A DNA stretch of 64,000 nt, from contig NC_135248.1 in assembly GCF_947623445.1 (NCBI RefSeq), forward strand, positions 15,137,820 through 15,201,819. The letters are read 5' to 3'. Under the pieces are notes generated by a model. That model made no database searches, had not been told where the DNA came from, and worked only from the letters and a program-made list of their open reading frames with translations. Source of the stretch: Clavelina lepadiformis. Taxonomy: Eukaryota > Chordata > Ascidiacea > Aplousobranchia > Clavelinidae. Position numbers and translations under genes: made by a program. This document shows, one piece after another, positions 1 through 10,230 of the stretch (the stretch's first letter is position 1; the number at the start of each line of letters is the position of its first letter).

Positions 1-306
1 CTTTGTGAATTTAGCTATATTGTACATTTAGAATGAAACTTGGTCATTCTGACTAGTGAATTTGAGAATAAGATTTTCTGCTTCAAGTATTTAGTTTAAA
101 AACTGTTCCATAAGTTATAATGTATATATTCAACATTGCTAATTTTTAAATATGAGGAAAACATTGTAGAATAGTACCGGTAGTTACTCTAGAGCAAAAC
201 CTGCCTTGCTTTATATGAATAAACTATACATAATACACAAATCTAAAACACATGGCCAAGGTACAAATAGAAATAGATTACATCCATTGGTGTTTTGTAG
301 TTTCAC
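1..306. other. Intron or 3' continuation of the coiled-coil gene
   Basis: AT-rich sequence downstream of the last exon seen of the coiled-coil gene. No further exon with matching phase was found. Confidence 0.3.
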
Positions 307-1324
307 CTTTTCAATAAGCGAGGCCTGGTCGTTTTCACTTCGAAGAAGAGAAATCTTTGCATTTTGATCTTTAATTGTTTTTCTGTAATCATCAATCGTC
401 CGCATCAACATGGAACGATCCTTTAGTGAGAAAACGTTAAAAATTGTGGTTTAAATAGCAGAAATTCTTAACTAAAAACGTGTCAATTTCCCAATTAACG
501 CAATCATCTTATCAAATAAAAACACAATATGCGCAATAAAGGAAATTTACCACTAACCGATATAAACTTAACTATGATAAAACTCACAGCAATATCTTCT
601 GCTTCTTGTTCTGAGAGCCGATCTTCAAGCTGCTTTCGTAGCAATGCATTTTCTTTTGACAAATCTTCGATATGTTTATTGCCAGCAGATGGAGCACTTG
701 ATAACTGCCCAGTCTCCTCATCTTTAGAAACACTGGCTTCTTTAGCAAGGATGTCATTGTACCTTCATGGAACAGTTTATATGAAAATATGTTTATTTCA
801 AATTGATGAGTGTCATGTATGGGCCACAATTAGCAGAGCAACTTGCAAGTTCTCCAGTTTGGTGCTACGATGTGGTCACACATGTAGTACTAATGAAATT
901 TATACTACACGTAGATATAATACAAAACAACAAGTATGAAAGACCACCATAGACAGTGCAAACACTCCAAGGTAAATATTGTGTTGACTACAGTTTTGTA
1001 TGAGTTTGCAGGGAAACAGAAGCAGTGCATAAAAAAATAAACAATAATGATATTGATTCAAGGTCCTGTAGGTTCAGTTACAGGTGATCAAGTATCATAT
1101 TTCCTACACATGAAAAAACATAGATGGCTTATGGGCTGCTAGACTATGTGGTACAGAATACATATGTTAAGTCACCTAATTGTCAGATCTGCCAACAATT
1201 GCTTCGTGTTATCGAGTTCTTGTGAAACTTTCTCCTTTTCTCTTTGCAGAATTTCATTACGATCTTTTAAGTTTTTTATCGCTTGTACACATCTCACTGG
1301 ATCCAATCTCGTCGTATTGTCCAT
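307..1324 (-). CDS. 5' part of a coiled-coil protein gene (3 exons, continues off the left edge)
   Basis: Three minus-strand exons join in phase: 1176-1324 (ATG at 1324), 588-762 and 307-420. Donors are GTGACT, GTGAGT and GTGAAA, acceptors all AG. Together they give 146 residues with no stop, so the gene continues to the left of 307, probably beyond the window. The protein is Lys/Glu/Gln-rich with heptad-like Leu/Ile spacing in all three exons (for example LKDRNEILQREKEK and KENALLRKQLEDRLSEQE), as expected for a coiled-coil scaffold. A Ser/Gly/Ala-rich break (SSAPSAG) interrupts the helix in exon 2. I do not recognise the family. The phase agreement of three consecutive exons (2, then 0) supports a real gene; function is unknown. 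Confidence 0.6.
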
Positions 1325-2873
1325 GGTGATAAATAATATATAACCCTACACAAAGCGCCTTCAGGCCAACTTAAATATTAATCCAGTAAGCTAATATTAT
1401 CATGTGTCTGTATATACATGTAGACTAGTACGTATGAAAAGAAAACCCAAAGCTTACAGCAGCTCGTGGTTGAAAGTGAGGCTCCTGCCATGACACTTAA
1501 CAACAAATAGTCTACACTAAACTTGTTTAAGATCGCGTTAATTAATAGGCCTAATAAACAAAGAAAAACTGGTTGTTTGAATGCTATATAATAATAAATA
1601 AACAAAAAACTTGCAATAAAACATTTTGCCTATTGTAGGCTATAGCCCAAGGGTGGGCAAACTTGAGCCAAATTTGAATAGCTACTGTTAGCAAAGATTG
1701 ATTAAATCTGTTTGTGGTTTTAATACAAATATTGTTTACTCAGTGTACTTGTACACTAGACCCACCTATCTATGGTGACAATTTTGAAAGACTGCATGAC
1801 CATTGAACGTTTTTGTATTATTATACGAATTATAATCTCGGTTTTCATCTTTGTAGTTTCCTTTGTTACTATATTTGTTGATGTCATATTTTCTGTTTTG
1901 CATTGCATTACAGTATAGAAACGTAAGAACATTTAAATACAGTTTTTTAAAATTATTTGCTACTGTATTTCTAGAAACGTTCTAACAAGTTTAAATGTGA
2001 GACAAAGAATTGTTCAGTATTAAAATGGGAAATTGCAGAGAAACAAACAAAAGGTCGACGAGCCACTGTTGCTATAGGCCTAGTCTGTCTGTAGTTTATA
2101 CGACAATTAATGCAGTAATAATGCACAAAAACTGAGTCCCAAAAATTATCCAAGGCATATGAAACCCTTTAAGTACCGGATCAATAGCGCAGAAGTGCAC
2201 AACCCGATGATGTCACAATATGAGTATAGGCTTAGCCGTGGTTGTCTCCTTCGTATACTAAACCTCTCTGCTGGTCCGCTCGTAGTTTCGCAGCTGTAAG
2301 TCAGAATCCTGTTAAATCAAGTCAATTTCAGCCCTGATGCAAAAAAAAAAGTGTTTTCTATCAAAGTTTGCAAGAAACTATCAGCTGGGGTTTGAGCAAA
2401 ACGGGACTTGGCTTAAGCTTAACGACTTATCCTACGGTACCAAAAATAAACAGGAACACAGCCTAAACCTATAGATATCTTATATTTATAAACACTGTGT
2501 CTAAAGCTGAATGATATGATGAAATCTGCGGTATTTCCAATCAGGGCGGCGATGATAACACACAGTTAACCAACCCGATCCCCGTTTTCGATGCAAATTG
2601 CAAACACACTTGACCGACAGAAACAAATTTGGTGTTGTTGAACTGGGAAAGAATTTTTTCGCCGCCGTCGTGCGCCCAAGAGACTAGTGCGTTCAAGTGA
2701 CCAAAAAATTACTTATTCCTTAGCAACTTAGTAGCAGCGGCGTAGTAACTACCGGTGTAGTAACTAGTAACAAAATTTGCCAACCTACAAAACTTGTTCT
2801 ACGTCATAAAGTCAAAAAGTTTATTCCGATTATTGTTTTGAATCAGCACAAAACGAGTGCTAGCACAGTTAGC

Positions 2874-2952
2874 TAACCAAGGCCTTTATAATACTAATTA
2901 AAAGCTTAAACTAAAACTTAATAATAATTTAGTATTATAAAGGCATTGGTTA
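2874..2952. repeat. Short foldback (inverted-repeat) element
   Basis: Two 24-bp arms, 2874-2897 and 2929-2952, are inverted complements with one mismatch (G at 2881 against T at the matching place). They are separated by a 31-bp AT-rich loop. It could be a tiny MITE-like insertion or a hairpin. Confidence 0.6.
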
Positions 2953-3267
2953 GAATACGGAATTATTTAACACAGAAATATTGAATTGAATCTCTTGAGC
3001 TTAAAATTTTTCTCTTTCGCAATCTTAATAGCGAGTGAAAAGCTCTACAACAAAATATTGTTGTTATAGAAATCATAAAGGAAAATCAAACAAAAGAAAT
3101 AACAAAATATTAGCAAAAAAAAATAGACACATTAAAATGAAGATTGGGTTATATCAAATGAGCGCAAAAAACAGCAGTTCTTTTGAAATCTGCTCGCCAA
3201 ATATTTTGTAACCTGAATTGTATTAGGTTGCTTTTATATCTTCACAACAAAGGCGAGAGTATAGGCT

Positions 3268-3415
3268 TGCCGGATATGGTAAAAACATTTTCTTAATACA
3301 AAGAAACATTGAAGTGCTACCAATGTTACCATCTACAAACAAGATGCTATTAATCAGCATATAGAGAATTGTTATTTGCTACATTTTTGCAGCTTTTGTG
3401 TTTGGGTTGATTACA
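3268..3415. repeat. Diverged direct repeat, left copy
   Basis: Shares blocks such as GGTAAAAACA, TTCTTAATACAAAGAAACAT and ATCTACAAACAA, in the same order, with about 10313-10445. By-eye identity is roughly 80 percent with indels. It lies just outside the left LTR. Confidence 0.5.
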
Positions 3416-3467
3416 ATCACTAAATGCAAAACCTGAAAATATGTTTCCGGACTACACTACTTAGATC

Positions 3468-4101
3468 TGCGGAGACACTGCTTGTTTGTCTTAACTTATA
3501 TTACTCGGTCCTAATTTACCTGCCGAATTAATGATCTGACTCCGTGGTTGCGTGCGGTTAGAAACCTCTAACCTTAACGTGTTACTACCGTTACTAGCCG
3601 AAAGCTATTACGATTAACAGATACAGTTTATCAGAAACAATCCTTTATTGTAGGAACTGTACAGGTTCCGATTATTATGACACAAGCACAAACTTAGCAT
3701 TCACCAATTAAAACAAGTCTAACGAATTACATTTTAACACGACTGACGTAATACGTTCGTACGATTCGATATCTCTGTCTGCGCGTTACTCGCATTTTAG
3801 CACGAGTTTATAAAGCGGGGCGATGTGAGCGGAAGTATTCAACAAAATATACACAAATAGGTCAGAATCGCAAACGATAAACTAAACGTTGGCAATGGGA
3901 ATTATTTACAGTTTCAACTCGGATGCTATGAAATCACCTGGTAACGTACTAAACGGCGTTTTCACATAAAGTTATTTGGTGCAAGTTTCCAATGTTGCAC
4001 AATGATTGCAGTTTGTAAATGAACAATGTTTTAGCCACTAGATGGCGCATTCGTTCTCACAATTGATATAATGGCACTGGGTGTGGCCCCAAGCCACCAC
4101 A
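3468..4101 (-). repeat. 3' LTR of the element
   Basis: 634 bp, matching 9597-10230 with the only difference I noticed at 4099 (A) against 10228 (C). On the minus strand it has a TATAAA-type box (3807-3814) followed about 165 nt later by AATAAA (3644-3649), the expected U3-R order. Element and host meet at GATC (3464-3467). Confidence 0.93.
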
Positions 4102-4212
4102 CAATTAAAAATAACATCCTGGTTACGTGGGTAGCACAAAACTAACACAATGATTATGTACAGATAACAGAGTAATTACAGTTTTTGCAGTTTGCCGATT
4201 AGCAACCACCTG

Positions 4213-4793
4213 CTACCAGTTGGTGGGTGTCTCACACATCAATCGGTGTTTCAGATAACTTTTGAACCGTTCGTAAGCTTGGGTTTCAAGTGGCATTGAG
4301 TTTCTCAGGCGGAGGAAAAACCGCAGCAAGTCGGTTTCCAGGGCAGCCGCTGTGGCTCCTATCATTGTGAAGATTTTGGTCTCACAACTAATCTGTGGAA
4401 CGAGGTCGAACATTGCTTCCAGTCGTTGGAACCATATCTCCAGGTCCTCTGCCGAAGTGGTTGGTGGTGATGAAAATGCTAGGACCTTTGTTGAAATGTC
4501 GGTTAATTGTGAAATGTCTGATGCCAATATCTCATAATATTTGTAAATCGGATGAAGTACTGTTTGTTTCAAAAACGCCATCTCCCGCCGCCCGGGGAGG
4601 AGGTAATCCGAGCCTTGTTCTCCCGGTCTGATGGTCGACGGCTGTGGAATGGGAGCTGGCTGTTCGTCCGGTGAATCTGGTGAATCAGGAATCGGTGGGT
4701 CGGGCATCGCGATGTCAATGACAAACCCGCCGGTGTATCAGACGTTGTAGTGTCCATTTGATAGTCAGGTGTTGGTTCCGGAAACTTCGACAT
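4213..4793 (-). pseudogene. Second gag-like ORF between env and the 3' LTR
   Basis: A 164-codon minus-strand ORF (Met 4707 to stop 4213) carries a capsid-like block: Ser/Pro-rich leader, EDLEIWFQRLEAMF, then a helix-rich segment ending YERFKSYLKHRL. The layout matches the N-terminal capsid region of Ty3/gypsy Gag and resembles, at low identity, the gag at the other end of this element. Another frame starting at 4793 (MSKFPEPTPDYQ) probably supplies its true N-terminus, implying a frameshift between about 4700 and 4730. It lacks the rest of Gag. It may be a remnant captured from another element or an accessory ORF; the first seems more likely. Confidence 0.6.
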
Positions 4794-5108
4794 GTTGGAA
4801 TTTGTTTGTCAGCAGTGGTAATGACGGCAAAATCTGTATAGAAACTAGAAGTTTGAGGTTAATTATTTGAACAACTCAGGTCATGCGTGGGAAGGAGAGC
4901 ATGCTATGCGACAAAAATTGGTAAATATACAATTGCAAGACAAGGTGACGTAGTAAGGAAAAGGTTAGTAATTAGTAAGCATGCGATACGCAAGATATAC
5001 ACAAGAAATTTTGTCGGTCAACAACGACAAAGGGGAAATGGCAAAAGGTTACATGCATACGACATTCGGGGCCCCGAAAAAAAAACGCGTTGATACCGGT
5101 AATAAAAC

Positions 5109-5882
5109 TTAAAGTGTGTTTGTGTCCGCGAAATCATCACGGGACGACGCGGCGGGCGGCGCGTCATCGGAAGATCGAGAAGAGGACGGTTGGTTACGAG
5201 AACGTCGAAGCAAGGGCGACGGATGAGTTTGTTGTGGAGGTGCATCTCGATGGCTGCGTCCAGCGCGAATACGGGATACAAGAGATCTGGCATACCGCAA
5301 ATGCTGCGGAGATGATCGGATAAACCCGATGGTATGGCAGAAGGCCCACATCATGGCAAGTAGCTGAAGGACGAAGATAAGGGCTGAGAGAAAAGGATTC
5401 GTAATTTCTGACAATGCAAGCAGCAACGTTTGTTTTGCGGCGTGCGCGAACGTGTCTGCGACGTAGGATCCGTTGATCATAGTTTCATCAGTAGTAGTAA
5501 GACTTGTTATGACATTTCGCATTTTCTCCTTAAGCAGGTTGGCTTCAGACATAGAGCTGAGCAGCGATTGAAAGTCAGTGAACGAGTCGGAGTCAGGCAG
5601 CTCGTTGAGAATCTTCTCGTAGTCAGGAGCGTTGTAGCTGAGGTGTATAGTCGACAAAGGTAAGTTGAGTTCGTGCACCTGCACATGTTCGTGCGATAAA
5701 GTGTAGTTGTGGTAAAGGACCGTGTCCCCATGAACTCGGAAGACAAAACTTCTAGCTGGTCGATACGATTCCAGCAGATGTACTCCCGGTAAGACAATGT
5801 TGTCTGAAATGAGTTGGCCGTATTGGCTGTGGCCGTTTTGATCGCGATAGAGGATTAGAGGGCGTTGACTGAACGCGTTGCG
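5109..5882 (-). pseudogene. env: env-like C-terminal region after an in-frame stop
   Basis: The same reading frame stays open past the TAA at 5883-5885 down to a stop at 5109-5111, so a single nonsense codon splits the env-like ORF. An internal Met lies at 5684. The downstream part has a hydrophobic membrane-spanning stretch (about 5325-5400; LLAMMWAFCHTIGF and preceding Leu/Ile/Phe residues). A Ser/Arg/Pro-rich basic tail follows, as expected for a cytoplasmic tail. This architecture (leader, glycosylated ectodomain, TM, short tail) is typical of retroelement envelope glycoproteins. No fusion peptide was assigned with confidence. Confidence 0.7.
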
Positions 5883-8800
5883 TTACGCAAGTGACGGTAA
5901 GACGGTACCGTTGATAGAGTGACATGTTGCTCTGGACATAAAATCTCCAAGGTTGGAACCCATGGTTTGATGTCCAAGAGTAGAAGACAGTATCTCAGTA
6001 GGGAAAATCTTCCCAACTGCTTTGTAGAGCGTGCCAATCAGCTTCGTGAGTTGACAATGTAGGAACTTGTTGTCTTCGTTGAAAGTGGTTAGAACTTCGG
6101 AAATGAGGTCGTCCTGTTGTCCGTCAAAGGTTGCCAGAAGTCGTGAGAATTCAGAGTGTGGCGTATGATCAGACACCCGCCTTGGCAGATTAGGGCGAAA
6201 AAGAGCTAGTCTGTCGAGCTCTGTACATTGTTGGTAGCGAAAGATAAAGTTGTTGTTGTCGCAGTGAATATTTTTTTCATAGCAGCTTTTCGCACGTGCG
6301 GAACACTTTCTCCAGTGATGTACGGAGATTCCCAGGTCAGGTAAGGAAACTCTATACAAGGACGTGGAGTTGTAATGAAGTAGCATCTTATGTGATCCAA
6401 GCGGTTTGGTAGGGGGGCAGTTGATACGCGCGGGTACTCGCCATATAAACATACGATTGCCCGTTAGGCAATATGCACGCTCAATTGAGCACGAAGCAAG
6501 CGATCCCAGCGACGACGTCATTGTGTCTGTGACGTAGTCGTAGTAGATTGTTGTTTGATACAGGAAGTCGTTGGTTACAGTCCCTGACTCTGAAGTCGGC
6601 CAGACATACTTGTAATGAACGGCATTCCGTGTTGAGTACGCTGCAGGGTCAGATTGAATGAGTGGGCCATTCGATGAGACCTTGGTTTCATTCCAAGACG
6701 TACATTTCTGATTGTTAGGTGGGTGAGCGTCAATGGTATTGGCCGATTTCTGGTAACTCCCAAAAAAGAAGTACATGGTGCTCCAGGCCGTAATTTGTGA
6801 AGTACAAACTGTTGCCGGAATCTTCTGGAGATGCAGATCTGGAGCAAATACTGTAGCCGAACAGTTGTGTATGGTGAAGGGTGTCTGCTTTTGGCAATGC
6901 ATGTCGTCATCAAAGGTATACAACCCAAGTGAGTGCGAACGTTGGCATAATAGAAATTCTTGGTCATCTTGTTGGAAGTTCCTCTGTTCGGCTGATGAGA
7001 ACATGCAGAGGCACGAAAGCATCAAGCAAATGAACATGTTGCTTTTATAATTTGTGAAACGTTTCGGTGGAATGATTTTACGACCAGCTCGAGACGTCTT
7101 TATAACCGCAGGAGGTTTTGTTGGCGGAGGTTTCGTTGGCTCCGGGGCGGTGACAGTTGGTGGTACCGTTTCTTGTCTCGCAGAGGTGGAGGACAATTGC
7201 TGCGGAGCAGGATCTTGTGTCTGCAAATAAAAATTCTGTTGTTGATGCGAAGGTGGTGCTGGTAACGGCGCATCAATATCGATAGTATAGCTCGGCTTTA
7301 GACGGTCAAGGGAAACGCGGTCCGGTTTTCCCTGACGGGAAATAACAAAATACTTTTCGTATCTTTCCAGTACTGGAAACGGGCCAACATAAGGGCGTTC
7401 CAACGCTCTTTTGACATGGTCACAGCGCACATAGACGCGGTCACACTGTTTCAAATCCGGATGAACATAGGACTGTATGAATTTCGTATGTGCGGTCGTT
7501 GGTGTAAACTGCAGGTCGTTGATGAAGTCTCGATACGCACCGAGGTAGCTGGATGTAGGAACTGCAGAGGCAAGCTTCGAGTCAGAAAAGAAACCACCTG
7601 GAAGACGTAAGGTGTGTCCAAAAGTTAACTCAGCTGGTGTACATTTCAGGTCCTGCAGATAGCGATTTCGCAGAGCCAGGACAATAAAACCCAGTTTGTG
7701 AAACCAACGTTCTGGTTCGTCTGAACACTTGATGGCGCGCTTGATCTCCGCATTTGCACGTTCCGTAATTCCATTGGACTGGGGATGGTAAGATGTTGTC
7801 AGATTGTGTTGGATACCTAGAGATCGCATAATTTCCGCCCAGGCAGAACTTGTAAAACATGGTCCACGGTCACTTGTGAGGATGACTGGAACGCCGACCA
7901 AGGAACACCAGTGATTTACAAAGTAAGCGGCGACGGTTTCTGTCGTGGCATCCGGGATTGGTATGGCTTGAACGAAACGAGTATAACGATCAATACACGT
8001 AAGGATGTATTTATAGCCGTGTGAGGTTGGAAGTGGTCCAATCAAGTCAATTGCTATATCCGAAAATCGACCATCCGGAATCTTAAATGACCCTGGTGCG
8101 GTTTTGGTGTGACGGAAAATTTTTCCTTCTTGACAGTTTGGGCATTGCTGGACCCAGGTCGCGATCTGTTTACACATTCCTGTCCAGATAAATCGTTCTT
8201 TGATGAGCTTGATGGTGGCTTTCTTTCCAGGATGCGATAAATTGTGTAGGTGCAAAAATACTTGGCGCCGAAAGGATGACGGGACTAGTACACGCTCTGC
8301 ATCGGCGGACACGTCACAAAGAATTGTTACGTCGTTATTGGGCAGCTTGCAGTCTTGAAGCTTGAGTGCTGTTGTCGCGGCGCGTAGTTTTTGTATGGCA
8401 GGATCTGTGGTTTGAGCTTCTGCTATTTTCTCATATTCCAAAGGCGGCGGAAAACTGGAAATAGCGTTAATGTTGGGTGTTGCATTTCCGTTGGCGTAGT
8501 AAGGATCCCTTGGTCCGTGGTTCCTTGCTGCCTGTTGCTGTCCATCTGTATTGGTGATAGCAAGCGAAAGGTTGTTCCGTGACGTTTGTGGTTGTTTAAT
8601 CAACAATATCTCGTGGGCTTTATTCGCGAGACTTTGTAAATTTTCATGTTCCACGCTGGCTAGCGCAATTGCGACATCTGTCGGTAATGCTTTGAGAAGT
8701 TTAGCACGAATCAGTTTAACAACGGGCGGAGTGAGATTCTCTTGACCGACTGCACTCATCAATTCCCGCATTAAATTCTTGGGTGACTGACCATGCAGCG

Positions 8801-9098
8801 TGAGGTCAGCCAACAAAAAATCCAAATGATCCTCACGTTTATCAAAGTTCCTCAAAATTTCGTTAATCAAGGTGTCGTAACAGTCCTGAGCCGACGCGGA
8901 AGGCAAACGAAGTAATGCGAGGTCTGTAGCCGGTATCGCTTCTACTGCTAGCAAGTAACGGTTTGTTTGCGAAGCGATACAGAGAAAATTTGTGTTCCAA
9001 GTGGGAGATCCATGCTTCAGGATTGAATTTCCAAAAGGTAGGAAGCTTGACGTGCGAAAACAAATCATTCCTCGAAGTAGTGTCCTGTGTCCGCGCAC
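5883..9098 (-). pseudogene. gag C-part / integrase / env-like N-part in one reading frame; PR, RT and RNase H missing
   Basis: A 1,071-codon minus-strand ORF. Its first residues are out-of-frame gag; gag homology starts about residue 40 and runs to about residue 205. At about 8470-8485 the frame changes directly to the post-RNase H linker (NAISSF, LEYEKIAEAQ). Integrase follows: zinc finger with HNLSH (about 8228-8246) and CPNC (about 8133-8150), catalytic Asp in DLIGP (about 8045), Asp in SDRGP (about 7866), Glu in GITERAN (about 7766), and a GPF module (about 7381). A Pro-rich stretch leads to an env-like region that could start at Met 7037, with a hydrophobic leader, many Cys and N-glycosylation sequons (NCS, NET, NST, NGT). 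The frame ends at TAA, 5883-5885. Having gag, integrase and env in one frame without RT points to an internal deletion, possibly spread by helper enzymes. Confidence 0.85.
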
Positions 9099-9312
9099 TT
9101 ATCAGTTCTTTCCTGTCAGCCCCCAGACCAGAGGGTCCGGGCTCCTCATTGCTGGAGGGCTCCGCCGATGGTTCCTCGTTTTCGCCTGACATGGTCTTTT
9201 CCTGAATTGACTGTTCGGGCCGTGGGGTTGCTCGTGTGCTAATGTGATACTCTGACTTAACTTTGCCTGATACAGAAGTAACTTTTCGTAGTGTCGACAA
9301 CGGTTTTGGCAT
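8863..9312 (-). pseudogene. gag: gag-like N-terminal region, frameshifted
   Basis: Minus-strand frame opening with Met at 9312. It has a charged, Pro/Glu-rich N-terminus, with an alternative Met near 9192, followed by a Ty3/gypsy capsid-type block containing KLPTFW and the Trp of PEAWISHLE. Between about 8960 and 8990 homology leaves this frame and continues in the frame of the long ORF ending at 5883. The break therefore lies inside the capsid domain and looks like a single-base indel, not a programmed gag-pol frameshift. The remainder of this frame is out-of-frame peptide. Confidence 0.7.
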
Positions 9313-9575
9313 TTATCAAAACCGATAAAAATTTGCCGACACCCCGCAAAAATGTTGGGCACAAAAGATCCCGAAGAAAAAAAATTTTACGACAAAACTT
9401 TTTGCATTTTACAGCGCGGTGTAAAATGATAGCCTAAGCGAAGTGAGCATGCATTACAAGCTTGGCTGGTGCGCATGCATTTCAATTAGGGTTGCAGCTA
9501 TTTTTAAAGAGAACATGCAAAATTCACTTACCAGTGAAGAACGGGGCTTGTAGGGATTGTTGAAACACGTCGTGT

Positions 9576-9593
9576 CAACGTCGGTGGTCACCA
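9576..9593 (-). other. Putative primer-binding site, tRNA-Trp-like
   Basis: Three bases inside the 5' LTR, the minus strand reads TGGTGACC followed by A and CCGACGT. TGGTGACC is the complement of the 3' end of tRNA-Trp, the primer of some vertebrate retroviruses. The single extra A before CCGACGT is the only departure from the usual complement, and could reflect the host tRNA sequence or a mutation. Position and TGG start fit a PBS; the primer identity is tentative. Confidence 0.45.
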
Positions 9594-9596
9594 AAA

Positions 9597-10230
9597 TGCG
9601 GAGACACTGCTTGTTTGTCTTAACTTATATTACTCGGTCCTAATTTACCTGCCGAATTAATGATCTGACTCCGTGGTTGCGTGCGGTTAGAAACCTCTAA
9701 CCTTAACGTGTTACTACCGTTACTAGCCGAAAGCTATTACGATTAACAGATACAGTTTATCAGAAACAATCCTTTATTGTAGGAACTGTACAGGTTCCGA
9801 TTATTATGACACAAGCACAAACTTAGCATTCACCAATTAAAACAAGTCTAACGAATTACATTTTAACACGACTGACGTAATACGTTCGTACGATTCGATA
9901 TCTCTGTCTGCGCGTTACTCGCATTTTAGCACGAGTTTATAAAGCGGGGCGATGTGAGCGGAAGTATTCAACAAAATATACACAAATAGGTCAGAATCGC
10001 AAACGATAAACTAAACGTTGGCAATGGGAATTATTTACAGTTTCAACTCGGATGCTATGAAATCACCTGGTAACGTACTAAACGGCGTTTTCACATAAAG
10101 TTATTTGGTGCAAGTTTCCAATGTTGCACAATGATTGCAGTTTGTAAATGAACAATGTTTTAGCCACTAGATGGCGCATTCGTTCTCACAATTGATATAA
10201 TGGCACTGGGTGTGGCCCCAAGCCACCCCA
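9597..10230 (-). repeat. 5' LTR of the element
   Basis: Same length as the 3' LTR, offset 6,129 bp. The minus-strand TATA-like box is at 9936-9943 and AATAAA at 9773-9778. It is bounded on the right by GATC (10231-10234). Confidence 0.93.

Larger units (their letters stand above)
1325..3463. other. Intergenic/upstream spacer with a foldback and one arm of a diverged direct repeat
   Basis: No coding exon recognised. It contains the 5' flank of the coiled-coil gene, a short foldback (2874-2952) and a roughly 150-bp sequence (about 3268-3415) that recurs diverged at about 10313-10445 on the other side of the LTR element. Short ORFs here lack splice context or similarity. Confidence 0.4.
3468..10230 (-). 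mobile_element. Ty3/gypsy-type LTR retrotransposon with env-like ORF, lacking PR-RT-RNase H
   Basis: A complete LTR-to-LTR element of 6,763 bp read on the minus strand. The 634-bp LTRs are 3468-4101 and 9597-10230 and begin TG and end CA. The 4-bp direct repeat GATC flanks it at 3464-3467 and 10231-10234. In element order it encodes a gag-like N-terminal region (frameshifted), a Ty3/gypsy integrase with HHCC zinc finger, DDE core and GPF module, an env-like glycoprotein (one in-frame stop) and a second gag-like ORF before the 3' LTR. No protease, reverse transcriptase or RNase H motifs are present: the gag frame runs straight into the linker that normally sits between RNase H and integrase. 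It cannot move unaided. It lies between the 3' end of the moonraker gene and the 5' end of the coiled-coil gene, on their strand. Confidence 0.93.

Noticed and set aside
8863..9098. Programmed gag-pol frameshift as the reason for the two gag frames
   Set aside because: The break lies inside the capsid block, not at a gag-pol boundary, so a mutation is more likely.
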